17,348 nucleotides of DNA from positions 1 through 17,348 of the forward strand of contig JAYVSV010000162.1 in the NCBI GenBank assembly GCA_043775015.1. The letters are read 5' to 3'. The stretch comes from CANJXF01 sp043775015 (GTDB taxonomy: Bacteria; Verrucomicrobiota; Verrucomicrobiia; Limisphaerales; CANJXF01). A program made the position numbers and the translations under genes. Below the pieces are notes generated by a model that did not search any database, was not told the DNA's origin, and saw nothing but the letters and a program-made list of their open reading frames with translations. Shown piece by piece: positions 1 to 8,150 of this stretch. Each line of letters begins with the position of its first letter. The stretch's first letter is position 1.

Positions 1-104
1 TGGCTGGTAGGCATGGCTGAGAATAATCCACCGCCGTTTTCCCAGCTACAATTTCCTTTCAGATTTTTCATGTTTTAGTTTCCGGAGGTGCCCTTAACAC
101 AAAC

Positions 105-3100
105 GTGCTGGCCGGACTTACTACCAACACGCTCGGCTATGCCATCACGGCAAACAATGCGAGCCCCACCGTGGGTACGGTGCTGGTGCGGGTGACGAGT
201 ACCCAGGGTGCGAGCTTGGACATTCCAATCACTGTGGCGGTACAAGAGTTGCGCCCCGTTTTGGTTGCCATGCCGAACACACTGTTTGCGGGCATGGCGC
301 GTGGAAAACAGGCAATTGTGGAATTTGATGTCGTGAACGAAGGCGCTGCCAATTCCGGACCGATTACGGTGTCGCTGCCCAGCGTGGGCTGGCTTTCGCT
401 GGCCAGCACCAATCCCCTGCCGGCGCTCGCACCGGCGGCCACCAATCATGTAACCTTGCTGTTGACGCCCGCCGCCGACCAGCCGCTAGGTGACTATGCC
501 GGCTATCTCGCGTTGAACGGCAGCAATGTAAGTTCGAGTGTGCCGTTCACCTTCCGTTCTGTCAGCCAAGCCGTTGGTGACTTGGAGGTGATGGTCGAAG
601 ATGATTACACCTACTACGCCGCCGGAGCGCCTCGGGTTGGCGGGGCGCTTGTTCAGATTCTTGATCCGTATGACAGCTCACTAATCAATCAAGTGACCAC
701 TGACACCAATGGATTAGCTATTTTTAGTAATCTAACCGAAGGAAATTACTTGCTCCGTGTAACGGCGACAAAGCACAGCAGTCGGGATGTACAAATCAAG
801 ATACAACCAGGACTCACAACCAAAACACGCGTGCTAATTCCAAGCCAAACGGTGAGGTTTAGCTGGACCGCCACACCAAATTCAATTCCGGACCGCTATG
901 ACCTGACAGTGACCACTGTTTTTGAGACGGTAGTGCCCTTTCCAAGAGTCACAGCAACGCCATTGCTGGTGCCGATTGTCTATCCCGGCAAAGTGACTCA
1001 GACCTCGATTACACTCACTAACAGCGGTCTTATTGCGGCAAAAAACGTGAAGGTTACGCCCAAAAGTACTTCGACCTATCTGATAACGCCGCTGGTCACG
1101 GACATTGGTGACATACCAGCGAAAGGATCGATTACAATTCCGGTTTTAGTTCAAATTCAGCCAGAATTAGATGCTCGCATCCTTGAAGGGCTTTCTCATC
1201 AAAAGCCGGGTTCACTTTCAAAGCAGACCTCAACTCAGTCCGCAGCCGCTGGTGTCGGCTTTCTTGACGAATGCGAACAGCCCGAAATAGAGGTAATCTA
1301 CATTGTGGTCTGTGGAACCGACAATCTATATCACGATGTAAAGATTGACCTTCGCCCCATTACACTATTGGAAGATTTGCTGGGATGTATTGAGGCACTC
1401 GCAGAACTTGAGTTGAAGCCTTGGAGTATTATCGGGGCCGTTTGTGACTGCGCGGCAAGTGCCGCAGCCATTATCGGTGGCGCGTTAGGCGGGGATGGGG
1501 AAGTGCCAAAAGGCGTAGAGTGTTTATGCGCAGCAATCGGATTGGATATTATTGGGCTATCAGAGTGCATTTGCTTTAATGTGCCGCCAGCGAGTGGTGG
1601 TGGTGGTACTCCTGATGAAAAAGGTGATGAAAAACGTGGAAAACCTATTGGTCAGACAACTGAACCCTGGCCACCGATCCCAGAAAGCGGGTGTGGAATA
1701 TTACCAGCTATTACCAGATTATCTAGCAAGGTTTCCTCGGCGAACATATCTCAGCCTTCATCCGAAAGCGGCATTTGTGCCAGAGTCAAGCTTCAGACAG
1801 ATCAAAGTCTCGTACTCACCCGCTCTGCGTTCCGCGGGACATTGAACATTGAAAACAACTTACCTAGCTCACTGAGCAATGTTTTTTTTCGTATTGAATT
1901 CTTGGACGCCCAAGGGCAATCGGCAAATGATAAATTCGGAATACAAGCCCCCCTCCTAAGCAAGGTCAGCGGCGTCGATGGTACTGGAGTGCTCGGCGGG
2001 GAGACGAGCGGCAGCGCGGAGTATACCTTCGTGCCGACCGTTGAGGCTGCCCTTGGCGGGCAAACGCCATATACAGTGGGTGGTCAATTACGTTATAATG
2101 ATGGTCAGAATGACGTGATTATTGATCTTGCGCCTGTGCCCATCAGTGTCATGCCGCAGCCGCGTTTGATCGTAGACTATTTTCATCAACGTGACGTGTT
2201 CAGCGATGATCCCTTCACCGAGGTGGTCGAGCCGGCAGTGCCTTATAGCCTTGCTATCATGCTCCGTAATGTTGGTCAAGGAATAGCCCGAGACGTGAAC
2301 ATTACCAGTGGTCAGCCAAAGATAGTAGAAAATGAGAAAGGGCTGTTGATTGATTTCAAGATCATCTCGACCGAAGTATTTGGCCCGAATGGCATCAACA
2401 AACTAACTCCTTCGCTTACCGCCAACTTTGGCAGCATCGGTCCAAGCGAAATCAAGATTGGCCGGTGGTTGCTCACTTCGACGCTGCAAGGTTTATTCAT
2501 TGATTACAATGCAACGTTTCAACATTTAGACGGGCTTGGCAATATCTCACTTTCGCTAATCAGTTCTAACGATTTTAGAATTCACGAGATGATTCATCTG
2601 GTAAGCGATCCCCGCGCTGGCGCGGATGCCCTCCCGGACTTCCTTGTGAATGAGACGCCGGACCTTAATGACCACCCGGAGACGCTCTACCTAAGTGACG
2701 GCAGCACGAATTTAGTGTCCGTGATGACGGGCGGGCTCCTCATCGGGTCCGTTTCCATGAGCAGTCTGGTCGTCACCCAAACTGCCGTAATGACGCCGGG
2801 TTGGACTTACCTGCGAGTGCCGGATCCCGGAAATGGACTCTACTCTTTGACCAGTGTGGTGCGTTCGGACGGTGTGCCAATTTATCTAAACACCAATGTC
2901 TGGACCACCGACCGGACGTTCATTGGCATGGGCCTGCGTCCGATCCGCGAGAATATTTTGCACCTGTTGGATTACAACAGCCCCGGCAGCTACACTCTTC
3001 AGTATGCGGCTCCACTGCCACCGGACACCAATGCGCCGACCAGTTCCGTAACCGCGCTACCAGCGCAGAGTAGTATACAAATTCCGGTGAGTTGGAGCGG

Positions 3101-4757
3101 GACGGACAACGCTGGTGGTGGCGGAATCGCTGCCTACAATATCTACGTTTCCGAGAATAACGACGCATTTATCCCATGGCTGCAAGGCACGACGTTGAAC
3201 GGCTCACTTTACAGCGGTGTGTTCGGGCATAGTTATGCGTTTTATAGCGTGGCGCGCGATTTAGCAGGAAACACGGAGCCCGCGCCCTTCACGCCGGACG
3301 CTTTTACGAGCATTACGTTGAGCAATCATCCACCATTCTTGGGAACCATTTCAAATGCATTTATTGATGAGGGAACAGAACTCAATCTCAACCTGACTGC
3401 ATCTGATCCCGATCTCCCGGATGATGCCTTGACATTTATGCTTCTGTCCTCGCCACCCGGAATGACGTTGACGAAATTGAATGAAACGACTGCACAGTTG
3501 CGCTGGTCTACGGGCGAAGGCAATGGGCCGTCCACCAATCTGGTAACAGTCGTAACGCGGGATAACGGATTTCCTAGCCTCAGCGCGACCAGTCTTGTGA
3601 CGGTGGTTGTGAGGGAAGTAAATGTGCCTCCCGTTTTAAATTCCATCACGAACCGAACAATTGCTGAAGGATTCTTGCTGAATATCACCAACCTCGCCCA
3701 GGATTTCGACCAGCCAGCACAACAATTGACTTTCAAGCTCGCGTCTGGCGCGCCAACTAACGCAACGATCCATCCGGTCAGCGGTCTGTTCACCTGGCTT
3801 CCAACCGAATTGCAAGGCGGTACGACAAATCAGTTTTCGGTGATTGTGACAGACAGCGGAAACCCGCCGTTGGGCGCAACCCAGACCTTTACCATCATTG
3901 TTCGCGACACGAGTCCAGACTTTTTGATGAGTCTCGGCACTACGCAATTGCTCTCGGGTGCGACAAGTAGCGTGCCATTGACGCTGCACTCCGGCTCGGA
4001 CATTACGAATGTGCATCTGGTTCTGGCGGTCAGTAGTGATCGTCTTACGAATTTGACATTGCAATCGCTCGCGCCCGAAGTGGTCGGAGTGGATTTTCTC
4101 CCGCTGGGATCGAATCGTTTTGACCTGCAATTTCGAAGCCAGGCCAATGCCCCCTTGCAGGGCGATTTGGTTCTTGCCCAACTGGCATTCGCAACGATCA
4201 CAAATGAACATTCAGCCGTAGCGCATTTGAAAGGCGAATCTGTCCAAGGCACGCGAGCGAGCGCCACACAGTTGTTGAACGGCAGCATCGGAAACGGGCG
4301 AATATTTATCGTGGCCAGAGAGCCAATTCTGGACGCCGCACTCACGACGAATCACTTGATGGCGTGGACTGTTTACGGATTGCCCGGCAAACGCTATGCC
4401 TTGGAACGACGCTTGGGTCTAAATGGAACGAATGCCTGGACTTTTGTCGAAGCAATAAGCGTCGATGCTTTGAAAACGGTTCCGCCGCCGCTGCCCGTAA
4501 GCGCGGGCATGGAGTTTTTCCGGTTGTATGAATTGCCGGAGAGCCAACTGAATTTAAGGCTCGTCGGGAGTCAGGCAATTGTGGAATGGCCGATGGATTG
4601 TGCAGGCTGCGTGTTAGAGGAAGCAGAGGTTTTAGGTCCTGGAGCCGTCTGGCTGCCAAGCGCCGCTCAACCACAGTTAATTGGAGATCGTTATCGCATG
4701 AACCTTCCCGGCGGCAGTGCCGCACGCTATTACCGGCTGGCTGTGCCGCTGCCTTAA
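105..4757 (+). CDS. Giant multidomain extracellular beta-sandwich protein, 5' end uncertain or broken
   Basis: A secreted or surface protein of at least 1550 residues with no catalytic domain that I recognise. In order: a CARDB/Ig-like region (about 50-150); a carboxypeptidase-regulatory or CNA-B-like domain (159-245) with the typical 'TDTNGLAIFSNL' turn; a CARDB/DUF11-like domain (296-352); a Cys-rich segment (390-558) with CDC, CLC and CIC; unassigned beta-rich regions (560-970); an FN3-like domain (975-1070); two cadherin/He_PIG-like domains starting 'NHPP' and 'NVPP' (1074-1172, 1172-1269); a cohesin-like domain (1282-1404); and two terminal modules ending FFRL (1471-1474) and YYRL (1542-1545). 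The only in-frame start found is GTG at 105, with GGAGG 16 bases upstream, which is too far to be convincing. No signal peptide follows it, although the protein is plainly extracellular in type. The frame stays open back to base 27 and reads like protein, so the true N-terminus is probably upstream and separated by a frameshift. The role is unknown; adhesion or cell-surface scaffold is a guess. Confidence 0.75.
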   Translation: MLAGLTTNTLGYAITANNASPTVGTVLVRVTSTQGASLDIPITVAVQELRPVLVAMPNTLFAGMARGKQAIVEFDVVNEGAANSGPITVSLPSVGWLSLASTNPLPALAPAATNHVTLLLTPAADQPLGDYAGYLALNGSNVSSSVPFTFRSVSQAVGDLEVMVEDDYTYYAAGAPRVGGALVQILDPYDSSLINQVTTDTNGLAIFSNLTEGNYLLRVTATKHSSRDVQIKIQPGLTTKTRVLIPSQTVRFSWTATPNSIPDRYDLTVTTVFETVVPFPRVTATPLLVPIVYPGKVTQTSITLTNSGLIAAKNVKVTPKSTSTYLITPLVTDIGDIPAKGSITIPVLVQIQPELDARILEGLSHQKPGSLSKQTSTQSAAAGVGFLDECEQPEIEVIYIVVCGTDNLYHDVKIDLRPITLLEDLLGCIEALAELELKPWSIIGAVCDCAASAAAIIGGALGGDGEVPKGVECLCAAIGLDIIGLSECICFNVPPASGGGGTPDEKGDEKRGKPIGQTTEPWPPIPESGCGILPAITRLSSKVSSANISQPSSESGICARVKLQTDQSLVLTRSAFRGTLNIENNLPSSLSNVFFRIEFLDAQGQSANDKFGIQAPLLSKVSGVDGTGVLGGETSGSAEYTFVPTVEAALGGQTPYTVGGQLRYNDGQNDVIIDLAPVPISVMPQPRLIVDYFHQRDVFSDDPFTEVVEPAVPYSLAIMLRNVGQGIARDVNITSGQPKIVENEKGLLIDFKIISTEVFGPNGINKLTPSLTANFGSIGPSEIKIGRWLLTSTLQGLFIDYNATFQHLDGLGNISLSLISSNDFRIHEMIHLVSDPRAGADALPDFLVNETPDLNDHPETLYLSDGSTNLVSVMTGGLLIGSVSMSSLVVTQTAVMTPGWTYLRVPDPGNGLYSLTSVVRSDGVPIYLNTNVWTTDRTFIGMGLRPIRENILHLLDYNSPGSYTLQYAAPLPPDTNAPTSSVTALPAQSSIQIPVSWSGTDNAGGGGIAAYNIYVSENNDAFIPWLQGTTLNGSLYSGVFGHSYAFYSVARDLAGNTEPAPFTPDAFTSITLSNHPPFLGTISNAFIDEGTELNLNLTASDPDLPDDALTFMLLSSPPGMTLTKLNETTAQLRWSTGEGNGPSTNLVTVVTRDNGFPSLSATSLVTVVVREVNVPPVLNSITNRTIAEGFLLNITNLAQDFDQPAQQLTFKLASGAPTNATIHPVSGLFTWLPTELQGGTTNQFSVIVTDSGNPPLGATQTFTIIVRDTSPDFLMSLGTTQLLSGATSSVPLTLHSGSDITNVHLVLAVSSDRLTNLTLQSLAPEVVGVDFLPLGSNRFDLQFRSQANAPLQGDLVLAQLAFATITNEHSAVAHLKGESVQGTRASATQLLNGSIGNGRIFIVAREPILDAALTTNHLMAWTVYGLPGKRYALERRLGLNGTNAWTFVEAISVDALKTVPPPLPVSAGMEFFRLYELPESQLNLRLVGSQAIVEWPMDCAGCVLEEAEVLGPGAVWLPSAAQPQLIGDRYRMNLPGGSAARYYRLAVPLP

Positions 4758-4900
4758 CTCATCTCGAAACTCTCCCAAAAATTCTTTTTTTGTAGGCGGA
4801 AACTTAAGTCGAAAAATATCAACCTTAAAACGGCAGTTGGGTTGCTTGCCAAGTGGGGCATAAAGGGGTCGGAGATGAATGGCGGTTAGAGCCCTTCAAA

Positions 4901-5632
4901 TCACTTCCAGATTTTCAGGGCGACCAACTGCTTCGTCGCGGCTTCAGGCCAGCCGCGATTGGCGGTGGGGCTGGCGGGACTCGGGTGAAGAATCAGCCCC
5001 AGTTTGACTGGCAAATCTTTCGCGACCAGAGCGGCGCGTGCCGCAGCGAACGCACCCACCCCGACCAGCCATTCCGGTTGGAGAATTTCGAGAACGCGAT
5101 GCAGATGTTCATCGCAAACCCGGCAAAGGCGTTCCGCTTCTGCAGCGGGTAATTTGTCCGGCGTTCGATTGCAGCCGCTCAATTCGAGAAAGGCCAGCGG
5201 GCAATAGTTGACGACGAAGTGGTTCGCAAAAAATTTCTCTGCCGAACTGAATCGCTCGGCGAACAATTTCCAGAGCCGCTGTCCGCTGACTTCCGAGCGG
5301 GTGCAATCCAAGCCGAAGATCGGACGTTTGGCGTGTTCTTTTTTTGGTTTCTCAATACGCGCTTTGATCTGCATCCAATCCCGCACGGCCGCGACTTCGC
5401 CAAAGGGAATCCCCGTTTGCACCATGCCGAAGGGGCCGGGATTCATACCGAGAAAAACGATGCGCTTTTTGCTGTCACCGAAACGGCGCAGATATTCTTC
5501 GTGCGCAGGCCAGGCGTAGTTGAGCGGATTGTAAACGTGGGCAACGGGCGGCTTGAATTTCAAACGATCCACTTTGGTGGACAATTCGAGCGCGGCCTGA
5601 ATCAAAAGATCGGAGGTCGTTCTGTTCGACAT
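4901..5632 (-). CDS. SMUG1-family (family 3) uracil-DNA glycosylase
   Basis: A 243-residue cytoplasmic base-excision-repair enzyme that would hydrolyse the N-glycosidic bond of uracil, and possibly oxidised uracils, in DNA. Both SMUG1 active-site blocks are visible. Motif 1 is GMNPGPFGM followed by QTGIPFG (residues 62-78), with N64 as the expected catalytic Asn. Motif 2 is HPSPASPTANRGW (216-228), with H216 as the expected catalytic His and the following wedge-loop region. GLDC..SEVSG.RLW (107-121) and NYCPL (142-146) also match the family. The length is close to that of other SMUG1 proteins, so it looks complete. ATG at 5632 is used; no clear Shine-Dalgarno sequence precedes it. The gene lies 99 bases downstream of the DUF6259 gene on the same strand, so read-through is possible, but no functional link is evident. 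It converges on the giant + strand gene. Substrate range cannot be told from sequence. Confidence 0.88.
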   Translation of the reverse strand: MSNRTTSDLLIQAALELSTKVDRLKFKPPVAHVYNPLNYAWPAHEEYLRRFGDSKKRIVFLGMNPGPFGMVQTGIPFGEVAAVRDWMQIKARIEKPKKEHAKRPIFGLDCTRSEVSGQRLWKLFAERFSSAEKFFANHFVVNYCPLAFLELSGCNRTPDKLPAAEAERLCRVCDEHLHRVLEILQPEWLVGVGAFAAARAALVAKDLPVKLGLILHPSPASPTANRGWPEAATKQLVALKIWK

Positions 5633-5731
5633 GAAAACAGGTTGCGGCAGGTGAGCCAGGGTCGCGAGCGGAATTTGCCAACTCAGTGCGCCGGATTTTA
5701 TTTTGGGGAAAAAGCGCGGACGACAACACCG

Positions 5732-8011
5732 CTATCTCCCGCAATATTCAATGAGGCACGCGCCTCGGGGTGGAATTTCAATTGTCACCGGCGAAACACC
5801 TTTTCCCCATTGGCCGATGAGGGTTCGGCCTTGGTCATTGGAACGGTAAATTTTTCCAGCGCTCACCGAATCAAGGTTGGGTGAATCAAAGCTGATCGTG
5901 ATCGGATGGTCGGCAATGCTGGCCAGCGCGATGGCTATGTCGCCATCAGGAGCGCGCCAGGTTCCGGCGATCACGGAAGGAAAATCGCTTTGAGAAACGG
6001 TTACGCCTCCTTTTTGTCCCGCGTAAATGGAAAGCCGGGAAAGATGCAAAGTCGCTTTCGGCACATTTAATTGCGGCGGGCGAAAGAACGTTCCTCGCAA
6101 AAGATATTTCGTGGCGCGACTGCGGATTTTCGCCAGGCGCATCATGTATTCGGTTTCCTCGGGTCGATCTTGCAGGTGAGAAGGAAGAAAGTTCGCCACG
6201 GTCGGTTGTTGGCCCCAAACGAAAGCGCGTGCCTGTTCCAAATAAAATTGCTGCGAGAATTTTCGATCGAGCAGTTTAAGCAGTTCTTTTGGCGCGAATT
6301 CGGCCGGCCACAATTCGTCGTACGGCGGCATCGTCAGCGAGGAATAATTTCCATAGAGCACGGCGTAGGGATGGTAAACGGCGGAGAAAAAAGGGATCAC
6401 TTCCCATCCATCGTTGGGATTCGAATAGCGCTCTTTGGCAATTTGCAGGGCGAGCATCAAATCCAAATAGGGCAACCACGCTTCACCGCAGCCTTCCCCG
6501 GCCAGAACGACTTTGCGTTCATCGCCGCAACGTTCGCGGATGCTCGTGGACAGCTTGCGAAAACCATCCATCCAATAAGCGCCGCCGCCAATCGAATGAC
6601 CGTGATTCGGATCGTAGCAGGCAACGCTGCTACAGGCCTGATCCATGTAAATACCATCGACTTTCAAATCGCGAAATGCTTCCACGGCGAGACCGGCGTA
6701 TTTATTCCGCCAGAAGGAAGTGTGCAGACACATTGAGGCGCAAGGTTGTTTGGTGAAGACGTTGTAAACCTCGGGATTAATTTTTCCGTTCACATTTTTT
6801 ACGGCGAAATATTCTGCGCCGTCGTTGATCCAACTTTTAGTCGTCATGCCCCAAAGCCGTTGGTTCATGTAAACGATGGCGTGAACATCCTTTTGCTGGG
6901 CGCGCGCCACCGCTTTGCGAAACGGTTCTGCTCCTTCGCGCGGAGGTAGATATTCTGGAAAACCGGTGTCGTAAGCGCAGCCATGCCACCAATGCCAAAA
7001 GGTGCTCACCGGAAGTCCGAGTTTTTTTTGCAAGGCCATGGACGGAGCGAGAACGCTTTCCGAACGGCCACGATTCCAAACCCACATGCCCGTTTCCGAA
7101 ACCCACTTTGGGACGAGATTTTTTTGCAACCGACTCGCCTTCGCCCAGACCTGGTTTGTGCCCCACGCACGGTAGCGATCAGCAGCGGTGATCCAATCGC
7201 CATGGAACGTTCCTACGATTGCCGCGTAGGCAGGGGAATAGCGATTCAGCGAACCAGAAGAATTTTCGGGATAATGAATCATCTCGTAATTGACCTCTCC
7301 ATTCGCATCGCCCCAGAAAGCAAAACTTTTGCGCAGCGCGGCGGTGTCGTTGCACGCCGCGTAAAATCCCGGGCCGTTCTCCTGATAAAACGCGAGACAT
7401 TGCAGCGAAAGGCCACCGGGATAATCCCATTCCAAACGCGCTCCTTTTCCGGCAGGGCCGGCGAGCAACCGTCGGGGATTGGAAGCTTGTTGTCCCAGCC
7501 ACGATGGCACGGCAAGAAATTCCCTCTCACGTTTTCTCAGTCCGCCGATCCTCGGAAATCGAACTTCATGCAGTTTCAATTCGCCCGTGTTCTCAACGGC
7601 GATTTTCCATTGGCTCGACGCCACACCCGTTTCGCATCGCACTACAACTTCCACCCGAAGTTCAGGCGCTGCGGCGTGGTTGAATTTTTCCCAGATCAAA
7701 CGAAGAGCAGACTCATCGTTGCGATCTTTTTCCCAGCGAAACGATTTGGCGTGCGATGGCGTGATCCAACTTCGGTTCGTTGAGGAAAAAATTTCGATCT
7801 GCCACAAATCAATTTTGCTCTTCGCATTCTCGATTTCGTTTTCCTTGGATTGAAGATCAATCAATTCCAGAACGCTCCCGTTTTTGGGATCGAGACTGAC
7901 CTGAAGAAATTTGTTGGAAAGGCGAATCGGTTCGGCGGCAACGTTTTCAGCGGACCAAACGGGCGAAGCAGAAAGCAGCAGGAAAAACAGAGAAGAGACA
8001 GCAGCAAACAT
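5732..8011 (-). CDS. Secreted DUF6259-type glycoside-hydrolase-like protein
   Basis: A putative exported carbohydrate-active enzyme of 759 residues from the chosen start. ATG at 8011 is preferred over an in-frame TTG at 8041 because AGGA sits 5 bases before it and translation then begins with a good signal peptide (FAAVSSLFFLLLSASPVWSA). Numbering below is from the TTG, so subtract 10 for the ATG. An N-terminal beta-sandwich (about 40-300) is followed by a TIM-barrel-like part (about 310-560) with MWVWNRG (319-325), WHWWHG (349-354), YDTGFPEYLPP (357-367), GIYMDQ (463-468) and LAGEGCGE (513-520). A C-terminal beta-rich domain closes the protein. D467 at a strand end and E516 are candidate nucleophile and acid/base by analogy with retaining barrel hydrolases; this is inference. 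The family assignment to DUF6259 is from recognition of these motifs. Substrate is unknown. The ADH gene diverges from it across a 139-base gap that should hold both promoters. Confidence 0.78.
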   Translation of the reverse strand: MFAAVSSLFFLLLSASPVWSAENVAAEPIRLSNKFLQVSLDPKNGSVLELIDLQSKENEIENAKSKIDLWQIEIFSSTNRSWITPSHAKSFRWEKDRNDESALRLIWEKFNHAAAPELRVEVVVRCETGVASSQWKIAVENTGELKLHEVRFPRIGGLRKREREFLAVPSWLGQQASNPRRLLAGPAGKGARLEWDYPGGLSLQCLAFYQENGPGFYAACNDTAALRKSFAFWGDANGEVNYEMIHYPENSSGSLNRYSPAYAAIVGTFHGDWITAADRYRAWGTNQVWAKASRLQKNLVPKWVSETGMWVWNRGRSESVLAPSMALQKKLGLPVSTFWHWWHGCAYDTGFPEYLPPREGAEPFRKAVARAQQKDVHAIVYMNQRLWGMTTKSWINDGAEYFAVKNVNGKINPEVYNVFTKQPCASMCLHTSFWRNKYAGLAVEAFRDLKVDGIYMDQACSSVACYDPNHGHSIGGGAYWMDGFRKLSTSIRERCGDERKVVLAGEGCGEAWLPYLDLMLALQIAKERYSNPNDGWEVIPFFSAVYHPYAVLYGNYSSLTMPPYDELWPAEFAPKELLKLLDRKFSQQFYLEQARAFVWGQQPTVANFLPSHLQDRPEETEYMMRLAKIRSRATKYLLRGTFFRPPQLNVPKATLHLSRLSIYAGQKGGVTVSQSDFPSVIAGTWRAPDGDIAIALASIADHPITISFDSPNLDSVSAGKIYRSNDQGRTLIGQWGKGVSPVTIEIPPRGACLIEYCGR

Positions 8012-8016
8012 GGGTG

Positions 8017-8020
8017 TCCT
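8017..8020 (-). promoter_or_regulatory. Ribosome binding site that fixes the DUF6259 start
   Basis: AGGA on the minus strand lies 5 bases before the ATG at 8011. The alternative upstream TTG at 8041 has no purine-rich site. This site, with the signal peptide that begins immediately after the ATG, is the reason for shortening the gene by 10 codons. A TATAAA at 8052-8047 would make a fitting -10 element for the ATG, but its -35 partner is weak. Confidence 0.5.
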
Positions 8021-8150
8021 GAAATTTGGATTGCGCACCAAAACTTTTTATACGCGTCGGTGCGGGCGGGCAAGGTTCGAAGCCAATCGATAAAGTTCCC
8101 ACAATTGAGGTTTGCCTTCCACGAGGCGATTTCTTTCAGTGGTGGCGCGC

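Noticed and set aside
2583..2597. HEMIH (residues 827-831 of the giant protein), matching the HExxH zinc-protease motif
   Set aside because: It lies in a beta-rich stretch without the helical context or a third downstream metal ligand typical of zincins. The five-residue pattern is expected by chance in a protein of this size.
4758..4900. Possible terminator in the gap between the giant protein and the glycosylase gene (T-run at about 4784-4793; weak GGCA/TGCC dyad)
   Set aside because: The T-run has no stem before it and the dyad has only 4 base pairs.
5685..5725. Possible terminator after the DUF6259 gene (GCGG/CCGC followed by a T-run on the minus strand)
   Set aside because: The stem is only 4 bp around a 9-base loop; too weak to call.
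5219..5884. Open frame of 221 codons on the plus strand, opposite the glycosylase and DUF6259 genes
   Set aside because: It is the antisense of two well-supported genes, spans their junction and has no recognisable domain.
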